This document shows positions 13,070 through 22,975 of a stretch of 64,000 nt of DNA, piece by piece. The stretch covers positions 31,462,014-31,526,013 of the forward strand of contig CM060177.1 in NCBI GenBank assembly GCA_030549775.1, read 5' to 3'. The notes below the pieces were generated by a model. It made no database searches. It had not been told where the DNA came from and saw only the letters and a list, made by a program, of their open reading frames with translations. How positions within the stretch are numbered: position 1 is the stretch's first letter; each line of letters starts with the position of its first letter. The stretch comes from Tamarix chinensis (Eukaryota > Streptophyta > Magnoliopsida > Caryophyllales > Tamaricaceae). The position numbers were made by a program, and so were the translations under genes.

Positions 13070-14480
13070 AAATCTCCTGTAAAAATTAGCTAACCCATGA
13101 AAACTTCTTACTTGATGTATATCCTTAGGAATAGGCTACTCTTAAATAACTTGTATCTTTATAGGATCAACTTTAATACCATCACCACTACTAATATAAC
13201 CAAGAAAAACTATACTTGGAAGTATAAATTTACATTTTCCCAATTTTTTATATAGTTTAGTTTCTCTTAGTTTATTAAATGGTTTCCTTAAATGTATAAG
13301 ACGATCATGTTCATTTTTACTATAGACAAGTAAGTCATCCAAATAAACTACAATGAAGGCACCTAGGAAAGGATAAATAATTTCATTCCTAGTCTCATAA
13401 AAGAACTAGGTGCATTACACAAACCGAAAGGCATAACAACACATTCATAGAGACCATACTTAGTTTTAAAGGCTATTTTCCATTCATCTCCTTCCCTAAT
13501 CCTCATTTAGTATCCACTTCTTAAGTCTATTTTGGAGAAAAAATGCGCACCACATGGTTAATCAAGCATGCCATCAAGTTTAGGCATAGGAAAATGATAC
13601 TTGATAGTTATATTATTTATGGCTCTAGATTCCATGCACATGCATTAGGTACCATCTTTTTTAGGAACTAATAAGGTAGGTACACAACAAGGACTCATTC
13701 TTTCTCTCACATAACTTTTATTCACTTTCCTTAGCTTACTCGAGATTACATTTATATATAGGTCAATTAGGTAAAGGCATTCTAGGAATTAAATCTATAG
13801 CATACTCTATACCTAGGGATGGAAATGGGGCGGGTCGGGGATCGGGACCCCGTCCCCCTCCGTGAACCCGATAAAAAAATAATCACCGAACCCAACCCGA
13901 TCTTTAAATTTTTTTTATCAGGGATTCCCCGACCTAATCCCCGCGGGGATCAAATCCCCATACCTCGACCCGATCCCCGATTTATTCCCCGAACTTAAAA
14001 CACGACCCAATCTCTAAAACCCAACTTTATGCCCGATCCTTGATCCCATCCTTGATCCTTGAGCCTTTTTTATATTATAATTATAATTTATATTTTATAA
14101 CTATATATATAATTATATATAAAAATATTAAAAAAAATTATTCGGGGCGGGTTTGAGGATGGGGACCCCAAACCTGTTCCCGCCCCATCCCTAAAAAAAT
14201 CCCTGTTAAGAATCCCCGAAGCTGAACCCAATCCTTGAATTCTCTCCCCGAACTCGAATGGAGAATACTCAAGAAAGCCCCGAACCCATGGGAAAAATTG
14301 ACATCCCTGTCTATACCTCTAATAGGTGGTGGTCTAGTAGGTAAATTATCTAGAAATACATCACTATATTCATCAAGCAAACTAGTAAGGTTGGAATTCA
14401 TGACTTTTTCTCCCCAAACTAAGATGATTTTTCTATTAAGGCATAACAAACACCCTCCTTTATAATTTAATTAATCATTT
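13070..14480 (-). pseudogene. Gypsy reverse transcriptase remnant, split by a MITE
   Basis: Minus-strand fragments read 'VPKKDGT', 'MESRAINNITIKYHFPMP', 'FFSKIDLRSGY', '[19 protein letters not shown]' and, downstream of the polymerase site, 'KLGKCKFILPSIVFLGY'. The YxDD region is degraded to a form near 'FIWMTYLSIV'. Stops are frequent. The N-terminal part ('LLDEYSDVFLDNLP') is separated from the rest by the MITE at 13815-14309. Confidence 0.8.
13815..14309. mobile_element. MITE with 9-bp target duplication
   Basis: The element starts AGGGATGGAAATG and ends CATTTCCA-like on the other strand as CAGGGATGTCAATTTTT, a short degenerate inverted repeat. It is flanked on both sides by the identical 9-mer TCTATACCT (13806-13814 and 14310-14318). 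A 9-bp duplication is the Mutator size. The interior alternates G-rich 'ggggatcggg' and C-rich 'ccccgaac' phrases near the ends around an AT-rich core. No coding sequence. It interrupts the gypsy reverse transcriptase remnant. Confidence 0.85.
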
Positions 14481-14625
14481 CCCATTCATATGAAAATAAT
14501 ATCTTTTTAACCTTAGGTGGTTATACATAATCACATTGAGATGATTTCAAATTATATTTCTTTTTATCTTTAAGCACAACATATTTATTAGTCAAATCAT
14601 CAAGAGTTGCATTTATATCATATTG

Positions 14626-15150
14626 CTATGGTCTTCCTATTAAAATACCACACGCATCCATAAGCAAAACATCACATAATACCTCATCATGGTAATAAGT
14701 AATATGAAAAGTAACTAGGGTTTGTTTATTCACCTTATCTCTTTTTTCCTTATTAATCCATTGTAATGAATATGTTTTATGATGTGTAGTAGTAATTAGC
14801 CCCAGTTGTTTGACCATTTTTTCACTAGCAATATTAGTACACAAACCACTATCTATTATGACCCTACAAACCTTATCTCCAACTCTACACTTAGTTTTAA
14901 AAATTTTATCCCTTTGTATATATCGATCATTAGGTTGTATTTGTAATGTCATTTGAAGTAAAAAATAAGGATTTCCATCCTCTTCATACATACTTAAGAC
15001 ATTATCATTAGATTCTATTTCTAGGTCATCATCATCAATACATGGTTCCATATTCTCAATTTCACTTAAGGTCAAAACCCTTGGGTAAGGACATTCCCTA
15101 GCAAAATGACCCTATCCTTTACATTTGAAATATTTCTTATTCAACATTCC
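14626..15150 (-). pseudogene. Gypsy gag zinc knuckle and protease remnant
   Basis: At about 15150-15090 the minus strand reads a CCHC-like knuckle with its first Cys changed ('YFKCKG' stop 'GHFARECP'). The open frame 15075-14626 follows with the aspartic-protease motif 'VIIDSGLCTNIAS', then 'CDVLLMDACGILIGRP', the C-terminal protease signature of gypsy elements, in which the canonical MD(A)..ILLGRPW is recognisable. Polyprotein processing is the family role. Confidence 0.75.
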
Positions 15151-16136
15151 ACTTACTTTAATTTTACCCTTATCATCTCATTTAAGATTTGTCCTTTTAT
15201 CATTAGCCGAATAGATATGTGTCCCAAGTTTTGATGTAGCTGCACTAGAATAAGTTTTGTAGGATGTAGAAGTTGAAGCACTAGTCTTATGATAGGCTTT
15301 GGTATACTTAGTTTGTCTTTCACATTTTAAGGCCAAATTAGTGAAATCATCAAAAGAATCAAGTTATAATTTTAAACTTTTTCCTTAATCAAGTTATTAA
15401 GCCCACCTAAGTATCTAGCATACTTTTGTTCTTTTCTTTCTTACATGTCACCCAAGAGTGCAAGTCTTTCAAATTACCTAGTGTATTATTCAACACTAAT
15501 AAGTACTTTCCTAAGAGTATTCAATTTGATATGTATCTCTTTCTCATAATCCTTAGGTACAATTTTTTTTTTTTTGGTGTTTCTTTAAATGTTTCCAAGA
15601 ATTGATTTTACTTTTATCTTGCCTCTCACGTGTTCTCTTATAATTGTCATGCCAAACCCTAGCAAAATTTTTGAATTTAAGAGTTGCTAATTTACTATTC
15701 TATTCATCATCATACTCTCTAAACTTAAATATTTCTTCAATTTCATGTAACCATTTAAAAAAATAATTCAATATCTAATTCACCATAGAAATCAAGCAGG
15801 TCAAGCTTTATAACTTTATCTTCAAAATGGTTGTACCTTGGTGCATGATTTGCATTGGCTCTTCAATGTGGCTAAGGTCTTTGGATCTATTATCTTGTAA
15901 TCTTTCTTCATACTTCATTCGAGTATAGATGTGGCCACCTCAAGCTTGGACTTCCCTCCTCACCATGCCTTTTACTCAGTTGTTTGTACCATCCATGGCA
16001 GTGTACATGTGTTGAAGAGTCTCTTGGTCGGCTGCCCTTGATTCTAGCATTTGAAGTTGGATCTTAATGGAAGGAAGTTTACGCAAGTTTGCATTTGTTG
16101 CATGTACACTTGCTTCAATTTTTTGAAGAGTATTAT
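15151..16136 (-). pseudogene. Gypsy gag remnant
   Basis: Minus-strand translation next to the solo LTR reads 'KIEASVHATNANLRKLP' and 'MLESRAADQETLQHMYTAMD', a gag N-terminal coiled segment. Stops become frequent toward 15200. It is the continuation of the short gag start at 19929-19990 on the other side of the solo LTR. Confidence 0.6.
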
Positions 16137-19100
16137 TGTAACACCCCAAAATTTACTACTTAAAATTTTCATTTTGTAGAAGCATTAATTACAAAAATAA
16201 TGGGTGTTACCGCCACACTCAGCATAAGCCTGCCATCCTCTGCCATCTTTATACTAAGTGCTAAGGCTAAAACATTACTTTTCTTAAACAACATTTATAA
16301 CTTTAGAACGAAATAGAGATCAAAAATTTAATTTTTCTTGATAAATACAAAAAAGATCAGGCAAAACAATTACAATATAACAAAAGGGAAAATAACAAGG
16401 GATAGAAGAGTCCATGAAATATCTAGATCAAAAGATGTCGGAGCAACCACCAGATTGTCCTAACTCTTAACCCTCTACTTAAATTCATCAGACCCTACCC
16501 TCAAAGTGATCCTATAAGGTAAAGATTGCCTATTGAATAGGTAGGAGACCACGAAACGGAACCCATCAGTACTATAGTACTGAGAAAACCATTACACTAA
16601 TACCAACATGTAAGGCCACATGAGGCACATAAAGAATATAGTATAATTATATCAAAGAAGCATATGATCATAAAATGAGTACAACTAATATAGTTAAAAG
16701 AAACCCATTACCAAGGTAGGGAACTAAGGCAACTACTGACACAACCATCCATATAAATTCCAGATACTAAAGTAGGGCGCAAAGGCAACTACTAAACCCC
16801 ATATCACAACATGAAGCACACAACGGTAGCTATTAGAAACATTAAATCTAGAAAAAACCCATTGAAATATTCACACAATGATTATTTCCAATTTTAGTTA
16901 CTCGAGGGGAATACAATAATGACTAGGAGACATAAAAGTACACCGGTCATACCGGCGCATAAGGCAACACGATACCTCCAACCATCCAACCCAAAGGCAT
17001 AACAACACTCTGATCATACTGGTGCACAAGGTAGCACAGTACCCTCCACACCTAGGGCACCTAATACTTAAGTATCAATACCCCTTATAGGGCCCGTAGG
17101 TCACCTATAGAGTAGATTAGGGCCTTACTGGGGCACAACCGGTACACCATAAAACCAAATAAATCGAGGACTCCTACCTCATCTCTAGGGTAGATACCCC
17201 TAGAGAGAAACCATTTCCAAACTTGAGGTCGTCCACTTTACATATTAGTATTTTATGGGGTGACCATAGATATCACACATTGCACAAAAACTTCCTTTTT
17301 ATACTTAGCCATTTCCCTTTATTTCTAATTATTTAAGGTAAACCCTAAGGTCATATCCAATTATTCATGAAAGGTGTATTAAGTCAAAATGACCAAAATG
17401 CCCACAAACCCTTAATTTTACTATTTTATCCAATTTCATATCAAGCAACATTATTACGAGCCATTTGTCATGAAAATGCTAACAGATAATTATTCATGAT
17501 ATGGTAACATGTGAATAATCTTTACGTCTTTGTGACTAACTATATTATCCACTTTTCATGCATTTAGTAAATTATGTCTACAACCCAAATCATACATTTA
17601 TAGGATTATATATATATATATAGCACATACGTATAAATCTATAGCATAGCATGCCATTCAATAGGGTAATTAACATTACAGTGTAGGAAAGAAAATACCT
17701 CAACTCTAGAACATGTGATTAACATTTATTGCATACTAACCTTAATTATGTGTGCATGCTTTATAATTTTTAATTCCACTCTAGTTATTAAGAAAATATA
17801 ATCGTAGTACACTTATTATGGTAAATTACATTATAAGGTTACAGGGTTTCAACTCTAACAAGCCCTAGGCATGCATATGTAATTTATTTAACAAAACACA
17901 CATGCGAGTATTATCGATCAATTAATACATTGGAAATATGCTAAATATTTAGAATTATGCCATTTACATTTATGCCTAATCATAACACTTGCAATTTTGT
18001 TCTAAAAATTCCGAAGTAAAATACATACATATATCTCTCTAACGATGAGGCATAAATAATACCCTAAGCACAACCAAAATTTATGTGTTACCACATAATA
18101 TCACATCTTAGTAGAAGGGTACAATTTACTTCTTATCCAAGAAAAAAGAGTAATCAAGATTCACCCAATTAGTCTCCACTCAATTCTTCAAACTCCTTAC
18201 ATTAACACAACCAACACACATATTAGCATATAATATAACACCAAAAATAATCCAAAATTAACTAAAATTAAATGGGAAAGAGGTTAGAGAATTAACTGGA
18301 GTCAAATGGACGCTTTAATTGTATGGAATTGTAGAAGAATGTGTGGTGGAGATATGGTTAAATTTTGGTGGTGTTTGGATAAGGTTTAGGGGTGAAAATA
18401 GGGGTGCACAACCAAAAAGAAGTTGCACGGTCAAGCGGTGCAAAAGTTGCACGGTTGTGAAGCACTAGTGCACAATAGGCCGAGAGAAAAAAAAGCACGG
18501 ACAGGTGGTGCAAAAGTTGCATGGCTGTACAACAAGGGATTTTAAGTGTTTCACGGTCATCCAGCAGGCAGTGCATAGGTTGTGCGCACTGCAACACTAC
18601 ACCGAATGAGAGGAAAAAGAAGGGAAAAGAGGCGGCGGTCGGCAACGATGAGGGGGAAGGTTAGGGCGACCCTGGTGGTCGATCCACATGGAAAATGGCG
18701 GCGAGTGGTGGTCGAGGTAGTGCACGGTGGTGGGAATAGTGGTGCAAAAGCCAAATATAGGGAAATGAAGGAGGAGGAGGAGGAGGAGGAAGAAGAAGAA
18801 GAAGAAGAAGAAGAAGAAGAAGAAGAAGAAGAAGAAGAAGAAGAAGAAGAAGAAGAAGAAGAAGAAGAAGAAGAAGAAGAAGAAGAAGAAGAAGAAGAAG
18901 AAGAAGAAGAAAGAAGAAGAAGAAGAAGAAAGAAGAAGAAGAAGAAGAAGAAGAAGAAGAAGAAGAAGAAGAAGAAGAAGAAGAAGAAGAAGAAGAAGAA
19001 GAAGAAGAAGAAGAAGAAGAAGAAGAAGAAGAAGAAGAAGAAGAAGAAGAAGAAGAAGAAGAAGAAGAAGAAGAAGAAGAAGAAGAAGAAGAAGAAGAAG

Positions 19101-19923
19101 AAGAAGAAGAAGAAGAAGAAGAAGAAGAAGAAGAAGAAGAAGAAGAAGAAGAAGAGGGAGAAGGAGGAAAGGAGAAGGAAAAGGGAGCTCAGTAATGGCT
19201 CTTTGACACAAATATGAGCAGAGTGAGGAAAAACAAAAGAGAATTGAGGAGAGTGTGAGGTGTATATATATATATATACATGTGTGCGTGTGTGTATGGC
19301 GTGAAATGGGAAAATAAAATAGAGGGGAAGGGAGAAGTGAGATGGTGTGCGAGGCCAAAAATGGTGACAGTGGAGATGATCGTTGAGTGTGGTGAGGAAA
19401 AATGCAGGTGGTGGCAATGGTTAGAGTGTAGGTTGTGTAAGGATAAGAAAAAGAAGAAGAATGGCAAGGGAGGTGATAGTGGTGCGTAAGGGGTGCAATC
19501 GGGTAGGGATAAAGGTGAAGAAGGAGAAGAAGAAAAAGATAAGAAAGGAAGGTTGATGGATGATGGAAGTCTGCAGAGGACAAGATAGGAGATGGTGCAA
19601 GTTGTAGCAAAATTCAAACCTTGCAGCCTGGACTAACGGGAGAAGACGGAAGAAGGAAAGAAAAGAAAAAGGAGAAAGAAAAGGAAAAAAGAGAAGGGGA
19701 TTTAGGGGTATTTTTAGATTAACCATAAGTAATTAGGATTAGTGGGAATTTTAGCGGGTTTTGATTTTGGGTTACGATTTATCTAAGTTAAGGTTTCAGA
19801 TTCGGTTAAAGTTTCGGGATTACAAAATTGGGTTAAAGCTAAAATAAGATTTCTTGTAGGATTAGAATCGGATTAAGATATAATTTATACATTATTAGGT
19901 TAACTAAAATTTGGGATATTACA
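16137..19923 (-). mobile_element. 3.8-kb solo LTR of a gypsy-type element
   Basis: Plus-strand ends are TGTAACACCCC and GGGATATTACA, that is TGTAATATCCC...GTTACA on the minus strand. Both sides carry the identical 5-mer ATTAT (16132-16136 and 19924-19928). There is no primer site, polypurine tract or coding region, and only one copy, so it is a solo LTR left by recombination. Removing it with one duplication joins the gypsy gag fragments. Its body matches, in reverse, the fragments at 30238-30968, 40287-42946 and 52059-52322. The poly-Phe/Leu/Ser and poly-Glu/Lys frames at 18557-19610 are only translations of its GAA repeat. Confidence 0.9.
18774..19155. repeat. (GAA)n microsatellite, about 365 bp
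   Basis: GGA triplets pass into an almost pure GAA run of more than 100 triplets, interrupted only by extra A residues near 18910 and 18930. It lies in the purine-rich zone of the solo LTR. The homologous zone at 40300-40335 has only a short CTT run, so the expansion is specific to this copy. Confidence 0.97.
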
Positions 19924-20109
19924 ATTATACATAGTCTTCATTGATACCTCTTCACCCATGATTGAATTACTTTGCTAAATAATGCCTTGACACAACTCAA
20001 ATAATGTTGGAAGTCACTTCTTGATGTCTTCTTGATGGTGTGACAAAGATCTTGATGGCTTCTTGAACTTGAGAAGACGATGGGGATAGAAGGTAAATGC
20101 TGGGATACG

Positions 20110-20488
20110 TTATCAAATATTCTTGATAACTAAGCAACATTGTTGTTTTCCATTAGAACCTCTTCTTGATCTAATTATTATTCGTATGATTTGAACGATG
20201 TCTTATTGTTACACATATGAACGGTTGTGCTAAAATCAAGCCACTAATTTGATGAATTGCTTATAGTATCCATATGAAGTTTTGTCACTGTGACAATTTG
20301 CATTACAGACACCATTACCATAAGTTCTTGACATCACTTTCAACAACGTTAGCCTTCATTTATTTTATAGCATGTCTTTTCTTGATTTTGCATTCATGAA
20401 CATAATGCCCCTTCTTTCCACAATGGTAAAAATGCTTATTTTTCTTTATAAAATTGGAACTCTTACAGGAATTCCCTTTATTGTTGAT
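20110..20488 (-). pseudogene. Copia gag end and protease remnant
   Basis: The minus strand reads a CCHC-type knuckle with the first Cys changed ('FYHCGKKGHYVHEC') near 20440-20400, then 'KANVVESDVKN', and near 20230 'WLDFSTTVHMCNNKTSF', the degraded aspartic-protease motif WLDSGATxHxC of Ty1/copia. Stops interrupt it, and it ends where the gypsy sequence begins. Confidence 0.7.
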
Positions 20489-20835
20489 TTTCATACTCCC
20501 AAATTGAGAAAATCATTATAAGGGTTGATATGACTACTTATATCAACATGATATATCATCCTTTTGGTGATTCTATTATAAGAACTCCACAATTAAGCGT
20601 GTTGGCCATGGAATATTTTTTAGGATGGGTGACTCTCTTGTGAAGTTTAAAAAGTTTTCCAAATTGTTTTTAGAAAGTGCATGAGTAAGGAAAAAGTTTT
20701 CTAAAAAGACTCATATTGATTTGTGGGGTCAACCAATTAAATTAAAAGCACTCTAAAGTAGCTTATTACAACCCTTGTGGGCCTAGGTGGCTACCAAGTG
20801 ACCTTGGCATGGTTGTATTGACTTTGGGTATTATA
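20489..20835 (+). repeat. TRIM 5' LTR
   Basis: Aligned with 20980-21316. It begins with the diverged start TTTCATACTCCC and ends GGTATTATA. The primer-binding-like sequence follows immediately. Confidence 0.8.
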
Positions 20836-20979
20836 AATAGTATCAGAGAAAAACTGCGACTATGAGTTAAACTTAGATGAGTCGGTCATTTACCTAGTAG
20901 GACGATTCTTGGAATAAACTGTAATGAGACAATCGGTGGTCAAGGTACAATAGAGACATTGCGTTCTTTGAGTGGAGAA

Positions 20980-21316
20980 TATAATACCCCAAAATTGAGT
21001 GAAGTTTTATAAGGATTGATATAATTATTTATATCAATATAGTATACTACCATTTTAGTGATTCCATACTAAGAACTTACAATTAAGCGTGCTGGCTGCG
21101 GAATAATTTTTAGGAATAGTGACTCTCTTGGGAAGTTTAAAAAAAATTGATTTTTTTTGGAAAGTGCACGAGTAAAGAAAAACTTTATTAAAAAGACTTG
21201 TGTTGATTTGTAAGATCAACTGATCAATCCTAAAACACTCTAAAGTAGCCCTTGCAACCCTTATAGGCCCAGGTGACTACCAAATGACCCTGATTGAATT
21301 AACTCAAGGTGTTACA
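20980..21316 (+). repeat. TRIM 3' LTR
   Basis: Begins TATAATACCCC and ends GGTGTTACA. It matches the 5' copy apart from small indels and substitutions. It has kept the ends better than the 5' copy. Confidence 0.8.
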
Positions 21317-21321
21317 TTGAC

Positions 21322-21960
21322 GTTCAGACTATTTTGATATTTCCCATTCTAATTCATTACATGTCGTTTTCATTCTTAGTAACATAATTCACTTTAGAAT
21401 TCAATAACAACACACCACATGAATGGGATCCCATCTTAATTTGAAGATGTGTTTGAAATTATTCTATATTCATGATTTCAAGTGGACGTAAAAACTTATT
21501 CCTATACTCATTCGAACTAGGATGCAATTTGCCCAAAATTGCTCCTATTTGAAATGAATTAGGAATTTTAATCTCAAGACCACAAAGCTTGGACTATAGA
21601 ATTTTAAATTCATTGATTTGATCCATAAGAGGTAGATCACCAGACATCCGAAACTAAAAATATTTTAAACCTAACAATTTATCGGTACCACTTTTATCAT
21701 TTTTGTATTTGGTTTTGAGGGAATCCCATACCTCCTTTGAGGAATTCAAATTTAAATATAAGTGGTACCATCAATCAATGAGGGAGTTGAGAATATGACT
21801 ATGACATACCAATTTATCTTCTTCACGTTTCTTTCTTTGATTCTATATCTAATCTCTATCATTAGATTTTGGTTAGTACAATTTGGTGGACTAGCATCCA
21901 GCATATAATAAATTTTCATTGTGGTGAGTAAGAACTCCATCTTCTTCTTTTTTTTCCTAT
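21322..21960 (-). pseudogene. Copia gag N-terminal remnant
   Basis: From the ATG at 21940 on the minus strand the translation shows a Ty1/copia gag-type (UBN2-like) order in shifting frames: 'LIDGTTYI', 'SKEVWDSLKTKYKNDKSG', 'FRMSGDLPLMDQINEFKIL' and 'LHPSSNEYRNKFL'. It lies just inside the right copia LTR. Stops and frameshifts are present and the TRIM separates it from the zinc knuckle. Confidence 0.7.
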
Positions 21961-22061
21961 CTAGAGAAGTTGATTCTATTGATTTGATTCAACTTGATTA
22001 AATCCTAATTAGCCATTTTTTTTATGTTGAAGCAGTATTAGTTACGATATCACATTTAAAT

Positions 22062-22677
22062 TGTTAGGAAAAATAACAATTATGACAGAATTGATTAGTC
22101 TTTTTGGGACGCGCACACCACTATGTTAAAGGCAATTTATCACAATAATTTACTCATAAAATACTACAAAACACTTGTACAATGCTTTCTCAAGATACTG
22201 GGTTAATAGGCTAAGGAATAGGAGGGGAAAAAATGAATTACGCAAACTCTAATTCTCCTAACTATTTATAGTAGGTAAAAAGTCGCATTAAAGAGACTTA
22301 CTATAAAATATCTAATTTTTTCTTAACATAATCCGTCAAATATAATATTGCTCCCTATTTCATAAGTTCAAAATTTTGATTTGTATTAAGTTATTATCCA
22401 TTGCAACAAATTAGACAAACCTATTTGATTTTATGAAAATGGGCCGCTTGAATTTTGTAGCGCTTGCATTAGGAACTATCGCCCACCACACAACTGTTCT
22501 AATGTTTATTGACTTGACCCTTATTCAATTCGAAATTACATAAATGTTTTTATTACGAGCACTCTTCTCAAATCAAGTGTCATTACTTAACACCACACTT
22601 GTAATTAAATGAAATCAAGAATAAATGATTAAATAATATAATTTATTTAATTTTGTCAGTCTTTATAATTCAGATAT
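22062..22677 (-). repeat. Copia 5' LTR, outer end truncated
   Basis: Matches the LTR at 8140-8838 from its TGTTAGG edge to about 'ataattcagatat', but the last 60 or so bases of the other copy are missing. Next to its inner edge the minus strand reads 'atgtgatatcgtaac', a degraded primer-binding site. It ends about 300 bp upstream of the ferroportin start codon and points away from that gene. Confidence 0.8.
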
Positions 22678-22686
22678 AGTGCTGCC

Positions 22687-22850
22687 CACCATACCTTCAA
22701 TCGAATACGCATATCTGCATCGAGAAGCGTATTGTCTTCTCAGAATAAACAAATCCTCTAATATCACCATGCCTTCAATCGAATAAACAAATCCTGTGAT
22801 ATCAACTGCGATCCAGCACTCTGTCGTTAAACCCCCCCCCCCCGCTGAGC
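22687..22850. repeat. Direct repeat and poly-C upstream of the ferroportin gene
   Basis: 'caccatRccttcaatcgaata' occurs at 22687 and 22765, and 'ataaacaaatcct' occurs twice (about 22745 and 22783). A run of about 14 C follows near 22830. This is in the probable promoter or 5' leader of the gene starting at 22976. No known regulatory motif is claimed. Confidence 0.6.
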
Positions 22851-22975
22851 CCAATAATTGACGAATCTTGGATTAAATTATTAATTAATTTCTTGTTAGT
22901 CAAATCAGTGAGCTATTCTGGGCGGATACTACGTGGAGATTTGATTTAATTTGATTTATGAATTAAATATTCGTT

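Larger units (their letters stand above)
10534..19990 (-). mobile_element. Ty3/gypsy element inserted in the copia element
   Basis: On the minus strand gag begins near 19990 ('MGEEVSMKTMYN') and continues at 16136 ('NTLQKIEASVHATNANL'); the reading frame resumes across the solo LTR once one target duplication is removed. Protease, reverse transcriptase, RNase H and integrase follow down to about 11360. The left end is an LTR-like stretch beginning TGTTGACACAATT at 10534. No matching 5' LTR was found at the right side, so the element is 5'-truncated. The solo LTR at 16137-19923 and the MITE at 13815-14309 are later insertions. Confidence 0.75.
20489..21316 (+). mobile_element. TRIM (terminal-repeat retrotransposon in miniature)
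   Basis: Two direct repeats of about 340 bp (20489-20835 and 20980-21316) share long phrases such as 'gtgactctctt', 'aaagtgcacgagta/catgagta' and 'ttataagg.ttgatat'. They enclose only about 144 bp. Directly after the first repeat comes AATAGTATCAGAG, a near match to the tRNA-Met primer site TGGTATCAGAG. A purine-rich 'gagtggagaa' precedes the second. Flanking 5-mers are TTGAT (20484-20488) and TTGAC (21317-21321). It codes for nothing and is inserted in the copia gag. Confidence 0.85.
8140..22677 (-). mobile_element. Ty1/copia retrotransposon, nested and broken
   Basis: Two related LTRs bound this region: 8140-8838 and a truncated copy at 22062-22677. They share phrases such as 'tgttagg.gaaataacaatt', 'ttaataggctaaggaata' and 'gcttgcattagg/gctttagtaag'. 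Orientation is minus: gag is next to the right LTR, and the reverse transcriptase and RNase H remnants are next to the left LTR, which is preceded on the minus strand by the polypurine tract AGTGGGAGAT. The integrase part is missing. A Ty3/gypsy element fills the gap between protease and reverse transcriptase, and a TRIM interrupts gag. Frameshifts and stops throughout show it is dead. Confidence 0.85.

Noticed and set aside
18557..19610. Large frames on both strands (up to 337 codons) of poly-Phe, Leu, Ser, Glu or Lys
   Set aside because: They are translations of the GAA microsatellite inside a solo LTR. All frames are open because the repeat has no stops; there is no domain or gene signal.
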